34,867 bases of DNA from Candidatus Poseidoniales archaeon (GCA_003602635.1 QQSJ01000007.1:1-34867), one strand, 5' to 3'. Shown: positions 1 to 9,102, numbered from the stretch's first letter. Numbers and translations: made by a program. The notes: generated by a model not told the origin, from the sequence alone.

Positions 1-1
1 C

Positions 2-760
2 ATGCAAGAGGCCGTGGTCTTCCAGATCGCGGCTCTGCTCGCCCTGCTCGGCATGGGATTGGCATGGCGCGGCGTGATGACGCAGTACGCGGGCTTCTAC
101 GACCTGAGCCTCGCCTGGAGCCACGTCTTGTGGGGTTTCGTTCTCGGCGCCGTGGTGGCTGCCCTCGAATTTCAGACGCTGTTCATCCCGTACTACGAGG
201 TGGTTGTCGGCGGTGCACCGGCCTCCCAGGGGCCGAACCTGCTCGTCTTGCTGTGGTTTGTCTCGATGCATTCCGCCGCTGCGCACCTCATTCTGCGACG
301 AGCCAAGGTCCGCGAGGCGAGCGCACAAACGACCTCCGGCTGGGCCCTCGGTGCAGCGATGGGCGGCATGCAGGGCTTGTTCCTGAGCGCTCAATTGCTC
401 AACGCCGAAGGGACCTTCGACGGTGCGCATCGGTGGCTTGGAGCCGCCGCCTTCGGGCTGTTGTTTCCGCGTCTCGAAGGCACCTTGACCGCCTGGCAAG
501 GCCATTTGATGCTGCAAGGGCGGCGTGTCGGTGCTGTCGTTCGGGCAGCAGTGTGGCGCATGGTGCTCCTCAGCCTTGCCTACTACGCCTTCTTCCAGCC
601 CCTCATTTGGTTGGCGGCGGCCGTGCTCTTGCTGTCCATGGAACCCCGCGTGAGCGCATGGGTCTGGGACGGCCTCAGCCCGCAAGCGAAGCGCGCTCTG
701 CGCCGTGTTCGAGCAGAGCGAGCACGCGAACAGCGCACACGGGAACGAGAGGAGGAGTAA
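2..760 (+). CDS. Polytopic membrane protein of unknown function (possibly 5'-truncated by window edge)
   Basis: I do not recognise the family. The 252-residue product has about six hydrophobic segments (roughly residues 5-25, 42-60, 79-98, 110-131, 143-158 and 185-214), so it should be an integral membrane protein. It ends in a strongly basic and charged tail rich in Arg and Glu (about residues 228-252) that probably lies in the cytoplasm. The first ATG is at the second base of the window, so the true start may lie further upstream. The gene is followed 45 bases later by a zinc-ribbon/transglutaminase membrane protein on the same strand, and a cell-surface role would fit that context, but this is inference only. 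A short inverted repeat overlaps its stop codon. Confidence 0.75.
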   Translation: MQEAVVFQIAALLALLGMGLAWRGVMTQYAGFYDLSLAWSHVLWGFVLGAVVAALEFQTLFIPYYEVVVGGAPASQGPNLLVLLWFVSMHSAAAHLILRRAKVREASAQTTSGWALGAAMGGMQGLFLSAQLLNAEGTFDGAHRWLGAAAFGLLFPRLEGTLTAWQGHLMLQGRRVGAVVRAAVWRMVLLSLAYYAFFQPLIWLAAAVLLLSMEPRVSAWVWDGLSPQAKRALRRVRAERAREQRTREREEE

Positions 761-767
761 ATCCTCC
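751..767. repeat. Short inverted repeat across a stop codon
   Basis: GGAGGA at 751-756 and TCCTCC at 762-767 form a perfect 6-bp dyad with a 5-nt spacer that contains the TAA stop of the upstream membrane-protein gene. It could fold as a small hairpin between that gene and the next. It lacks a T-tract, so there is no direct sign that it terminates transcription. Confidence 0.3.
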
Positions 768-805
768 AAGGAAGCGTTAAACGGCGTCGGTCGGCAGAAG
801 GATGC

Positions 806-2341
806 ATGGGCACCTGCCCACACTGCCGTGCGGTCACGCTGCCCGGCGATGCCGTATGCTACACCTGCGGCCGATTTCTGAAGGGTGAGGGCAAAGGATA
901 CTCCATGCCAAGCGCCCCAAAGCAGCGCGGTGTCGTGGTCGACCAAAAGGGACGCACGCGGAACATCATGAAGCGGCGACGGAACAGGCAGCGTTCGGTG
1001 TTCATGCTGGCCTTCGTGATTTTCGCCTTCCTTTCCCCTCAAGCCAGAGAGGCGGCTTTCGGCACCGTTGACAACCTCGACGAATACCTCGCACAACTGC
1101 TCGAGGGGCCGCTGATCTATCCACAGGAGGCATCGTTTGGCGTGCAACGCGATTTTGAGGTTGAAAACCACCTGAACCGACCAGCCTTCCTCTTGGAAAC
1201 CGTTCGACTGCCGCTTAATGTGACCAGTGCACACGGCATGGAGGCGGCCATTGACAGCAGCACACCGTTCGCGTTGCAGGTACCGGAGAGTTTCGTCGTG
1301 ACCGTGGCCGGCGAGAGTATCAGTGTCCCCTTGGACGGAACCACGGTCGAACGCGACAACGCATGGACCTCAAGCCAAGGCCATGAGGTCTGGTGGCCCA
1401 GTCAAGCGGTCAACGACCAAGAGCACTGTTCCATCACGGCATGCGTCAAAATCCGTCTCAACATGGAGGCTGGCGAAGTCGTGCGCTTCACCACCGTCTC
1501 AAACGTGGCGGTGAAGAGTTACACGTGGTGGGACCACGACCGCGTCGATGCACGAATTCCTGGCGGTGCAACGGGCATCAACATCGACCGCTCAGGAACG
1601 TTTGATGATTTGGACGACCGGAGGGACGGTCTTCGCGTCGACCAATTCACAGACGGCCGATGGTACGACCTCGGCGTCTACGAGAACGGCTCCGATCGTG
1701 GCTATGCCATCGATTCCACCGCTCAAATCGTCCAAGATACTGCAAACCTGGTTTCGATGCGCCTTCCTGAAGGTCGTCAAGACAACGTCTACGCCTTCGC
1801 TCGTGCTGCTTTTGACTGGATGCATGAAAACGTGCCCTACGACGATTTCGCCCTGGGCACACCCCGGTCAGGTCCGACATGCTTGGCCGATGGGACCGGC
1901 GACTGCGATGAACAAACGAACGCCTACCTCTCGATCCTGAGAACCAAGGGCATTCCAGGTTGGTTCGTGTTTGGCGCTCTTGTGGACCCACTCAGTTTCA
2001 CCACCTGGGAACTGCACGCGTGGGGCTACATCATGCTCCCACTCGATGAAGCGTGGTGCACGGCCAACCTGATTGACGCCAACGACTGCTTCGTGGAGGC
2101 CAGCGTTGACGTCGTCAACAACAAGTGGCTTCTCCACACCACCAACGCTTACGTGGATTGGATGGAAGAGCCCGATCCCTCTGGAGACGCCATCGCCTCC
2201 GCCTATCAGAGCACCATCTTCACGGCAGCCAACATCGGCGAGACGCCGATCGAACGAAACATGCTCATCAGCACGGCTGAAGGCGTCCAGCTGGACGGCG
2301 GTACGTACAGCGTGAGCAAACTCTCCGAAGACCTGAGGTGA
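806..2341 (+). CDS. Zinc-ribbon, single-TM, transglutaminase-like protein
   Basis: Three parts are visible in this 511-residue protein. A zinc ribbon lies at the N-terminus (C4, C7, C18, C21). A basic stretch (KRRRNRQR, about 56-63) leads into one membrane helix (about 64-78). A large exported region follows, with a transglutaminase-like core at about 325-445: the catalytic-type Cys is in GDCDEQT (C367) and the His in ELHAW (H404); the third acidic residue is probably in the following strand (near D435). By the positive-inside rule the zinc ribbon is cytoplasmic and the transglutaminase domain faces outward. Such domains act as cysteine proteases or crosslinkers; which applies here is unknown. 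It is followed 4 bases later by trkA, suggesting one transcript. An AT-rich GTTAAAC at 775-781 sits about 27 bases before the ATG and could be a weak TATA element. Confidence 0.8.
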   Translation: MGTCPHCRAVTLPGDAVCYTCGRFLKGEGKGYSMPSAPKQRGVVVDQKGRTRNIMKRRRNRQRSVFMLAFVIFAFLSPQAREAAFGTVDNLDEYLAQLLEGPLIYPQEASFGVQRDFEVENHLNRPAFLLETVRLPLNVTSAHGMEAAIDSSTPFALQVPESFVVTVAGESISVPLDGTTVERDNAWTSSQGHEVWWPSQAVNDQEHCSITACVKIRLNMEAGEVVRFTTVSNVAVKSYTWWDHDRVDARIPGGATGINIDRSGTFDDLDDRRDGLRVDQFTDGRWYDLGVYENGSDRGYAIDSTAQIVQDTANLVSMRLPEGRQDNVYAFARAAFDWMHENVPYDDFALGTPRSGPTCLADGTGDCDEQTNAYLSILRTKGIPGWFVFGALVDPLSFTTWELHAWGYIMLPLDEAWCTANLIDANDCFVEASVDVVNNKWLLHTTNAYVDWMEEPDPSGDAIASAYQSTIFTAANIGETPIERNMLISTAEGVQLDGGTYSVSKLSEDLR

Positions 2342-2345
2342 TGAC

Positions 2346-3764
2346 ATGCTGGTGGTGATTGCGGGTGCTGGTCGCGTTGGTCTGGGCTTGGCGGAGGCCC
2401 TCATCAAGGAACAGAAAAACGACGTCGTGCTTCTCGACATGAATTCGAGGGCCGTAAAGAACGCGCAAGCGTTCGACATGTTGGTCCTGCACGGCGACAT
2501 GCTCGACCGGCAGGCCTTGATTGAGGCAGGGATTGAGCGTGCTGACGTGTTCATCGCGGCGACCGACAAGGACGACCGCAACGTGCTCGCATGCGGTTTG
2601 GCCAAACACCTGCACGAGCATCGCGGAGGTAAGCGTGAGGACCTGTTGACCATTTGCCGCATCCGCGATGAGACCATCCTCGACGAACAGGCTCACGGTG
2701 GCCTGGCTGCGTGGGCAGAAGTCGATCGGGCCATCGACCCCATCGACGGCGCCATCAGCCGGCTCTCATCCGGCATCCGAGCATCCTCTTTCGCCGAAGT
2801 GATTCCCTTCGACCACGAAGCCTACCTCGTGGAACTCGAAATCACGGAAGACTGTCGCCTCCCCCTGGACGTGCCTTTGGCCGACGTCGAAGTGGAAGCC
2901 GGTTCTCCTGTTCCCCTGCTCATCGGCCTCAAGCGCAAGGGCACGCGGAGCATCGTGCCCTCAGGCACCACGGTGCTTCGACCGGGTGACCGAATTGCGG
3001 TGGCCACGACGGGCCTCGGCTCATTTGACGACCTTGTCCATACCTTCGGGCATGACGTGCGCGCCTTCCCCGCTCAGCCTAAGGTGGTCGTGGTCGGGGG
3101 GTCAAGGCTTGGCCTGCGCATCGCCGAGCATTGGTTGGACGAAGGCGCACACGTGATGATCGTTGAAGGCGATCTCCAAACGGCGAACGCCATCTCCGGT
3201 CACCGCATCGGCGGACATCCCGAACTCGAAGTCATCCACGGCGATCACGTCTCGCGAGAGACCATGGAAGAAGTGGGCATGGGCGGCATGGACGTCGCCG
3301 TCGGCGCTTTGGACGATGACCACGCCAACATCGCCGCGATGTTGTTCGCCATGGACCTCGGCGTGCTCAACACCGGACTGATCCTCAACGACAACGACCT
3401 CGTCCACGTCGTCCAGCGCATGGGCATCAGCTTCTCCGTCGACATCACCCGCGTGGCCGTCGACGAGTTGTTGACGCTCGTGCACAGGAAACTCGCCGGG
3501 CATTATGCGGTTCTCTCCACGATTCCCAACGTCGTTGGCGTCACCCACGAGGTCACCAAGGCGGCCAAGTTTTGTGGACGACGCATTCGAGAGGGTGGTT
3601 TCCCCGACTGGATGCGGATCGCCTTCATCCAACGCAGCGATTCGCATGGGCGCTGGTCGTCGCATGATCCTCACCCCGATGAAACCCTGATCGAACACGA
3701 TCGCTTGATCATCTTCACGTCCCCCGACCACGTCGCAGACGTGGAGAAAAAATTCCGGGTGTGA
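2346..3764 (+). CDS. trkA: Trk potassium uptake system NAD-binding subunit TrkA
   Basis: This is the cytoplasmic gating subunit of a Trk/Ktr-type K+ transporter; it binds nucleotides and regulates the TrkH pore. The 472-residue protein has the duplicated TrkA layout: an N-terminal Rossmann (RCK-N) domain with GAGRVG at residues 6-11, an RCK-C domain (about 140-225), a second Rossmann domain beginning VVVVGGSRLG (about 247-256), and a C-terminal RCK-C-like domain (about 380-470). Full length for the two-repeat TrkA form. The ATG at 2346 lies 4 bases after the previous stop, and the stop is 3 bases before the trkH start, so the pair is almost certainly co-transcribed. Confidence 0.93.
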   Translation: MLVVIAGAGRVGLGLAEALIKEQKNDVVLLDMNSRAVKNAQAFDMLVLHGDMLDRQALIEAGIERADVFIAATDKDDRNVLACGLAKHLHEHRGGKREDLLTICRIRDETILDEQAHGGLAAWAEVDRAIDPIDGAISRLSSGIRASSFAEVIPFDHEAYLVELEITEDCRLPLDVPLADVEVEAGSPVPLLIGLKRKGTRSIVPSGTTVLRPGDRIAVATTGLGSFDDLVHTFGHDVRAFPAQPKVVVVGGSRLGLRIAEHWLDEGAHVMIVEGDLQTANAISGHRIGGHPELEVIHGDHVSRETMEEVGMGGMDVAVGALDDDHANIAAMLFAMDLGVLNTGLILNDNDLVHVVQRMGISFSVDITRVAVDELLTLVHRKLAGHYAVLSTIPNVVGVTHEVTKAAKFCGRRIREGGFPDWMRIAFIQRSDSHGRWSSHDPHPDETLIEHDRLIIFTSPDHVADVEKKFRV

Positions 3765-3767
3765 TGC

Positions 3768-5378
3768 ATGCGTTGGGACGTGCTGTACCTCATTCTGGGT
3801 TGGACCGTCGGGGCCCTCACGGTCCCCTTGGCCCTCGTTGGCATCGCCACGGCCTTCCTCGATGACGTGCAGATGGCCCTCATCGCGTTCCTCCCATCCA
3901 CGCTGCTGGCGATGGGCTCCAGTTGGCTGATGCTGCGCTACGGCACCACCCCAGAAACCCCGGACCGCTTACGGGACAGGGAAGCCTTCGCCACCGTGGC
4001 GTTGGCCTATCCGGTCGTTGTGGCCTTTGGCGCCATGCCCTTCTGGTTAGGCGGCATGTTTCATGGCCCATTTACCCCAGACGTCACTCTCCTTGCCGCC
4101 ATGGAAGGCCTCATCCATTCTGGGTTTGAAGCGATGTCCGGATTCACCACCACAGGGACGACCATCATCGACGTGTCCACCTCACCGAATTGTTTCGCGA
4201 ACACGGAAGATTGCATCGGCGCCCAGTCGCGTGGGCTTCTGTTGTGGCGCTCAACCATGCAGTGGTTGGGGGGCATGGGTGTCATCATGCTGAGCATGGT
4301 GGTCCTGTCACGCGTTTTGGGCGGTGGGATGGCCCTCGCACGAGCCGAACTGACCGGTCCTTCCCTTTCCCGCCTGCGCCCCAAGCTTGCGCAAACTGCC
4401 CAGGCGTTGTGGATCATGTACCTCGTGCTGACCCTCCTCGAAATTGCGTTGCTCATCGGCCTGACGCCCATGAACACCTTCGAGGCCGTCAATCACGGCC
4501 TGACCACGATGCCAAGCGGCGGTTTCTCGACCACCGACGACAGCATCGGTCACTGGGACTCCGCTGCTCTGGAATCGATCATCTTGGTGTTCATGTTCCT
4601 GGCAGGTGTCAACTTCACGCTGCTCTACTTCATCGTCCAGCGGCAACCCGGAAAGATGTGGGCCGATGAGGAATTCAAGACCTACATCGCATACTTGGTC
4701 GGAGCCACGGCCATCATCACGGCTGCGCTGTACGTCAAGGGCGGTGACGTGGGGAGCGAACCCTTGCGGAAATCCCTGTTTCAAGTGGTCGCCATCGCGA
4801 CCTCAACAGGATACGGCACGGCCGATTACATGCTGTGGCCCGTCATTGCTCAAATCGTCATTCTGATGTTGATGGTGGTGGGCGCTTCCGCAGGTTCGAC
4901 CGCAGGCGGTCTCAAACTGCTGCGCATCAGCCTCGCCGTCAAGGTGGCGCGACGCCAATTGAACCGACTCACCCACCCGAGGCGCATCCACACCGTTCGA
5001 ATGAACGGCGAGCAGGTTGAACAGGAGCAAGTCGAATTGATCGTTGGCATGCTGCTGGTTTGGATCCTCCTCTTCGCCGGAGCATCGTTGCTCCTGGCCC
5101 TGATCATGGCCCCGATGGGCGAGGACCTTGACGTCCTGACCGTCATTGGCGTGACCGCAAGCGCGTTGGGCAACACGGGTCCCGCGATGGGTCAATTCGG
5201 GCCAGCGGTCACTTGGGCCGCCATGCCAAACGGCGGGCTGATTTTGACGGGGATTTTGATGTGGTTCGGCCGTCTTGAACTTCTGACGGCTGTGATCCTC
5301 TTTTCGCCATCCACGTGGCGAGAGCCGGGCGCGAGAAAGAAGGACGTCGACGAAGAAGATCAGAACAGCGTGGTCTGA
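3768..5378 (+). CDS. trkH: Trk/Ktr potassium transporter membrane subunit TrkH
   Basis: This is the K+-conducting membrane subunit of the Trk system, about 536 residues and highly hydrophobic. All four P-loop/selectivity segments expected of the SKT superfamily can be read in order: SGFTTTGTT (about 124-132), MPSGGFSTTDDS (about 245-256), ATSTGYGTADY (about 344-354) and ALGNTGPAMG (about 464-473). A conserved LGGMG lies at about 167-171. The tail is charged and cytoplasmic. The gene directly follows trkA, giving a complete two-component transporter. Its last 19 bases overlap the end of the convergent rfcL gene. Confidence 0.94.
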   Translation: MRWDVLYLILGWTVGALTVPLALVGIATAFLDDVQMALIAFLPSTLLAMGSSWLMLRYGTTPETPDRLRDREAFATVALAYPVVVAFGAMPFWLGGMFHGPFTPDVTLLAAMEGLIHSGFEAMSGFTTTGTTIIDVSTSPNCFANTEDCIGAQSRGLLLWRSTMQWLGGMGVIMLSMVVLSRVLGGGMALARAELTGPSLSRLRPKLAQTAQALWIMYLVLTLLEIALLIGLTPMNTFEAVNHGLTTMPSGGFSTTDDSIGHWDSAALESIILVFMFLAGVNFTLLYFIVQRQPGKMWADEEFKTYIAYLVGATAIITAALYVKGGDVGSEPLRKSLFQVVAIATSTGYGTADYMLWPVIAQIVILMLMVVGASAGSTAGGLKLLRISLAVKVARRQLNRLTHPRRIHTVRMNGEQVEQEQVELIVGMLLVWILLFAGASLLLALIMAPMGEDLDVLTVIGVTASALGNTGPAMGQFGPAVTWAAMPNGGLILTGILMWFGRLELLTAVILFSPSTWREPGARKKDVDEEDQNSVV

Positions 5379-6889
5379 CCGGCCGCAGGCGAGGCCGCTG
5401 AATCGTCCTCTGCATCGTCAACCACGGGCGCTTCAACCACCGCAACAGGTGCAGCAGGAGCATCCTGTTCGGATTCACGTTGAAGCCGCTCGCTGAGCAC
5501 CTCATCATAACGAAGCATGAGATCCTTGGCCGAACGACGGCTGGTGGCGAGCCCCGTCAGCGCAACGTGCTCGTTGGAGGTCAGGCCGAGCCCGATGGAC
5601 ATGTCGAGGTGCTCATGGTCGCCCATGCCCCCCTCTGCGCTGAGACCGGCGGAGAGGATCGGGAGGAGTTCGGCCCTCATGCCCACCACGCTCGCACCGC
5701 AAGCATCGCCCAGAGCTTCCGCCACCGAGGCCGTCCTGCTCGCCGTGCGGCGGAGGTGAGCCGGATAATTCGTGTAGACCTTCTTCTGAACGGGTTCCGA
5801 ATTGGCCACCGAAGCCGCCAAGCTGCTGAGGTGCAGGGACCAGTAGGACGAACGATGCGCGGTGCTGAGGTAGCGGGAGGCTGCTGCTCGATCTGCGAAG
5901 GTCAGGCTTGTCGCAGCACGGTCACGCGAGGTTGCTTGCGTGAAGACGGACCCGTTGTTCCAGTGGACCCAGTCCACCAACTCAGCGGGATCCTTGTCGA
6001 GGCTCGATGCATGACGGACGGCCTCCTCCGCCGATCGTGATTGGTACACGGCGCCGAGTCCTGGGAAGACCCCCATGGTCAAATCACGACCACCGGTCTG
6101 AATGCGGCCCATGACGACCTCGGCCGTGAGCACGCGGTCAAATCCTTCACACAGGACTTGGAGGTCACGCACCAAGGCCCTCAGGTCACCCGGATTGTGT
6201 TTGACGAGCAGGTCCAGGGCATCGCCGTCGAAGGTCACGCCTTCTTCGCGCAGCACACGACGCGCAATTCGACGGATGGCATCGTTGGACACCCGGTCGA
6301 AGTTCAGCGTCAGCACGTGTCGAGAGAAACGATCACGGGTGGAGCGCCAATTGGATCCTGAGCCCCACAAACGCATCACGTCATTGCAAGCCAGCACAAC
6401 GGGTTGGCTGGTTTTCTCCAACAGGCGCAGCAGCTCTGCTTTTCCACCCGAATCCCCTTTCAACGCCTCTTTGTCGTCGTCGTCCATCAGTTGCCCTCGG
6501 ACACGCGCGTCACTGACAGCGCGCAAACCGCCAGAGAGGTGGTCCACCTCATCCAGAAGAATGAGGGTGCGCTGAGCGGGTTCGTTGGGGTCGTGAAAGA
6601 GCGAGCGGTGGGTTGCACCGTGCGTGGCCGCCCTCCGGATCGCTGCTGCATTGCGGTCGTCGGAGGCGTTGAGCTCGATGACGCTCCACCCCATGTCCGC
6701 CGCAACAGCACGGACGACGGACGTTTTGCCCACCCCCGGCGGTCCAACCAAAAGCACACCGGGGCGCTTTGGGCGGCCGGTCCGCCAATCTTCGAGCCAC
6801 TCGCGGAGTTTGCTTCGCTGCGCATCGTTGCCCTCGAGTTGACGTTCGGACGACGGGCGATGCCGCTCCGTCCAATCGCTCACGGGCAT
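5360..6889 (-). CDS. rfcL: Replication factor C large subunit
   Basis: This is the large subunit of the archaeal clamp loader, which with RfcS opens the PCNA ring and places it on primed DNA. From the chosen ATG the protein has 509 residues. Walker A GPPGVGKT is at 49-56 and Walker B with DEVD at about 110-116; the N-terminal RYRP-like WTERHRPSS (6-14) is typical of RFC proteins. An acidic, Ala-rich linker precedes a C-terminal QTTLF, a short PCNA-interacting (PIP-box-like) ending. The frame stays open upstream to a TTG at 6964, but that would overlap glyS; the ATG at 6889 fits the family start and leaves a 40-base gap after glyS. Probably an operon with glyS. The 3' end overlaps convergent trkH by 19 bases. 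Confidence 0.93.
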   Translation of the reverse strand: MPVSDWTERHRPSSERQLEGNDAQRSKLREWLEDWRTGRPKRPGVLLVGPPGVGKTSVVRAVAADMGWSVIELNASDDRNAAAIRRAATHGATHRSLFHDPNEPAQRTLILLDEVDHLSGGLRAVSDARVRGQLMDDDDKEALKGDSGGKAELLRLLEKTSQPVVLACNDVMRLWGSGSNWRSTRDRFSRHVLTLNFDRVSNDAIRRIARRVLREEGVTFDGDALDLLVKHNPGDLRALVRDLQVLCEGFDRVLTAEVVMGRIQTGGRDLTMGVFPGLGAVYQSRSAEEAVRHASSLDKDPAELVDWVHWNNGSVFTQATSRDRAATSLTFADRAAASRYLSTAHRSSYWSLHLSSLAASVANSEPVQKKVYTNYPAHLRRTASRTASVAEALGDACGASVVGMRAELLPILSAGLSAEGGMGDHEHLDMSIGLGLTSNEHVALTGLATSRRSAKDLMLRYDEVLSERLQRESEQDAPAAPVAVVEAPVVDDAEDDSAASPAAGQTTLF

Positions 6890-6929
6890 AACGTACTCTT
6901 GGTTACGACGGTGTATCAACCCGCCGTCA

Positions 6930-8633
6930 TCAGCGAGAAGCGAGACGTTGAACCGCGTCATCAACGGACATCCGCGTTTGTTCTCCCGTGTCTCGATCGC
7001 GCCAGGTAACCGTGCCGTCTTCGAGCGACGTATGGTCCACGGTCAGGCAACACGGCACCCCGATTTCGTCCGCTCTTGCGTACCTGCGGCCGATGGAACC
7101 GCTTCCGTCGTAACTGGCCAGCACCCCGCGCGTTGCACACAGACGGCGGTGAATCTCTGAAGCCAGAGCGCCCATGCCCTCCTTCTCGAACAAGGGCAAA
7201 ACGGCAGCATCGACGGGTGCAACATCGGGGTGAAGGCGCATGCGGACGTACATCTCCTCGCCCGCTCCGGATTCTTCGTAGGCGTGGTCGAGCAGGTGCC
7301 AAATGATGCGGTCGATGCCAAAGGCAGGCTCCACCACATGTGGGATGAACCACTCGCCGGCGACCGACTCTGTACGCTGCACACGTTTGACGTGCTCGGA
7401 TTCAACGGTGACCTCATCGCCACCGTCCAGCACAATGGATGCGGGGAAGACGGTGTCCGCTGCGAGGGTTTCGACCTTGGCCTTGACCTGCCCTGCAAGC
7501 GCACGGAAGGCAGGCCCTGCTTTGGCTCCGTCAATGGTCCAGCCGTCGATCTCGACAATTTTCGGTTCTGGGTAGGTACGCCATGCACGTAGACGCTGGC
7601 CGGTCGCTCGTTCGTGGGCTTCAAGGTCGTAACAGCCGCGGTGTGCAATGCCGACGCATTCCACCCAGCCGTAGGATCCGTGCAGTTCAACGTCCCAACA
7701 ATCCAAGGCATAGTGGGCCATTTCGTCCCGGGCGTGCTGCCTGAATCGGAGTTTCGTGGCGTGAACGCCCAGGGACATCATGAGATCGTAGGTCCGGGCC
7801 ATGAACCAAGCCACGGTTGGGTGCAGGATGATTCCATCAGCCAAGGCCTTCGGGATGGTGCCTTCGAAGGCTTCACCGTCGGCGGGCACAAGCTGGACCG
7901 AGGTTGCGGACCATGCGCTCAAATCCGGAACAACATCAGATTCTGGATCGATGAAGTATTCCAATTCAGCCATGTTGAACTCCCGCAAGCGGATCATGCC
8001 TTGCCTCGGCGAGATTTCGTTGCGGTATCCACGGCCAAGTTGCATCGCCCCGAAGGGCAGGCGTTCGCGGAAATGACGGTAGATGGCGGGATAGGTGGTG
8101 AACATCCCTTGCGCGGTCTCAGGCCGAAGGAAGGCGGGACGGCCAGATGAACCGGCGCCAATGACGGTGTCAAACATCAGGTTCTCCGCCACGATGGGCG
8201 ACCATTCCGAAGCTCCACAGGACGGACACGAGGGACGGACGTCATCCAACAAGGCCTGAAGGTCGGCCATCGACAGTGCGTCGGGGTTCGGGTGGTGGTC
8301 TTCGAGCATCGTGTCCGCACGACTGGCTTCGTTGCAGGCCTGGCAGACGGTCATGAAGTCGCTGAATTCAGCCACGTGACCGCTTGCTTCAAGCACGGCA
8401 AAGGGCGTCACGGTGGGGCATGACACCTCCACCACGTCACCTTGACTCAACCAATGATCGCGCCACACGTTCTGGACGTTGGCACGCAAGCGGCCACCGA
8501 CGGGACCGAAATCGTACAATCCCTTGGCACCACCATGGATCTCGAAGGCAGGGAGGATGACGCCGCGACGCCGCAGCATACCGGTCAGTCGCTCAAGCCG
8601 CTCCACGGCCTCGTGACCCTCGACCATGCACAT
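6930..8633 (-). CDS. glyS: Glycyl-tRNA synthetase (archaeal/eukaryotic alpha2 type)
   Basis: This class II synthetase charges tRNA-Gly with glycine. The 567-residue protein matches the homodimeric archaeal/eukaryotic type: GGAKGLYDFGPVG near the N-terminus, a motif 2 region (RPETAQGMFTTY, FRNEISPRQGMIRLREF-like), a Cys-rich insertion that probably binds zinc (CQAC and CPSCGA pairs), the motif 3 region FGIDRI, and a C-terminal anticodon-binding domain. Start choice is open: ATG at 8633 or 8627 or an upstream GTG at 8645; I took the ATG at 8633. The divergent ferredoxin gene lies just upstream, and an 8-bp inverted repeat sits between them. Confidence 0.95.
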   Translation of the reverse strand: MCMVEGHEAVERLERLTGMLRRRGVILPAFEIHGGAKGLYDFGPVGGRLRANVQNVWRDHWLSQGDVVEVSCPTVTPFAVLEASGHVAEFSDFMTVCQACNEASRADTMLEDHHPNPDALSMADLQALLDDVRPSCPSCGASEWSPIVAENLMFDTVIGAGSSGRPAFLRPETAQGMFTTYPAIYRHFRERLPFGAMQLGRGYRNEISPRQGMIRLREFNMAELEYFIDPESDVVPDLSAWSATSVQLVPADGEAFEGTIPKALADGIILHPTVAWFMARTYDLMMSLGVHATKLRFRQHARDEMAHYALDCWDVELHGSYGWVECVGIAHRGCYDLEAHERATGQRLRAWRTYPEPKIVEIDGWTIDGAKAGPAFRALAGQVKAKVETLAADTVFPASIVLDGGDEVTVESEHVKRVQRTESVAGEWFIPHVVEPAFGIDRIIWHLLDHAYEESGAGEEMYVRMRLHPDVAPVDAAVLPLFEKEGMGALASEIHRRLCATRGVLASYDGSGSIGRRYARADEIGVPCCLTVDHTSLEDGTVTWRDRDTGEQTRMSVDDAVQRLASR

Positions 8634-8642
8634 AGGCGCGTT

Positions 8643-8680
8643 CACGGGCCCTTCAACCCCTCGGCTGAAATTGGCCCGTG
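8643..8680. repeat. 8-bp inverted repeat in the divergent glyS/ferredoxin region
   Basis: CACGGGCC (8643-8650) and GGCCCGTG (8673-8680) are perfect reverse complements separated by 22 bases, and an inner TTCA/TGAA pair (8652-8655 and 8666-8669) extends the dyad. The two outer ends coincide with possible GTG starts of the two divergent genes (8645 on the minus strand and 8678 on the plus strand). It could be an operator, a leader hairpin, or chance in GC-rich DNA. No TATA-like element is evident nearby. Confidence 0.45.
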
Positions 8681-8716
8681 GGCAGCACTCAAAAGGTTGG
8701 AGTCACCGGTCGAAGC

Positions 8717-9031
8717 ATGGGCCAAGCCATGGTGGGCATCACCGATTCGGCCTGCACTGGATGCGACTTGTGCATCCCATTCTGTCCCTTTGAGGCCCTT
8801 CTGCCGCTGGTGGAAAACCCAACAGAACGCAAGCATCCGAAACGGCCGGTGGTCGTCGTCGAAGCGGCGTGCGTGGGATGCCTCTCATGCATCGGCTCCT
8901 GCCCGACAGGAGCGCTGCACGAAATTCCGTTGCCCCCCAAGAACGAGGCATCGCCTCTGCTCGAACCTCCGACCCCTCCTGACACAGCGCCCGTCCTCCG
9001 TTGGGGACGACATGGCATCGGATGGCCTTGA
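8717..9031 (+). CDS. Small ferredoxin with two 4Fe-4S clusters
   Basis: A small cytoplasmic electron carrier. Two cluster-binding motifs are complete: CTGCDLCIPFCP near the N-terminus and CVGCLSCIGSCP about 45 residues later, each C-x2-C-x2-C-x3-C followed by Pro, as in bacterial-type 2[4Fe-4S] ferredoxins. A Pro-rich tail of about 35 residues follows, with no motif I know. The start is uncertain: the frame opens at GTG 8678, with ATGs at 8717 and 8729; I chose 8717. It is divergent from glyS and lies just upstream of the large Lhr helicase gene, but the two probably have separate promoters, because a good TATA box stands between them. Partner enzymes are unknown. Confidence 0.85.
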   Translation: MGQAMVGITDSACTGCDLCIPFCPFEALLPLVENPTERKHPKRPVVVVEAACVGCLSCIGSCPTGALHEIPLPPKNEASPLLEPPTPPDTAPVLRWGRHGIGWP

Positions 9032-9041
9032 CGCTGCAGCG
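9032..9041. repeat. 10-bp perfect palindrome upstream of the lhr TATA box
   Basis: CGCTGCAGCG is a perfect palindrome that begins directly after the ferredoxin stop codon and ends 10 bases before the TATA element of the Lhr helicase gene. It could be a regulator site for that promoter or part of a ferredoxin 3' end. It may also be chance. Confidence 0.3.
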
Positions 9042-9050
9042 CTTCGACCG

Positions 9051-9060
9051 TTTTATATAC
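9051..9060 (+). promoter_or_regulatory. Archaeal TATA box for the Lhr helicase gene
   Basis: TTTTATATAC is the clearest A/T-only box-A element I found in any intergenic gap of this GC-rich window. It lies about 45 bases before the ATG at 9103, so a start site about 25 bases downstream would give a leader of roughly 20 nt. The bases just upstream (TTCGACCG) are not a strong BRE. Confidence 0.7.
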
Positions 9061-9102
9061 TGCAAATAGCCGAGGCTACGCCACGGGCGTCGTGAGAAAA
9101 AC

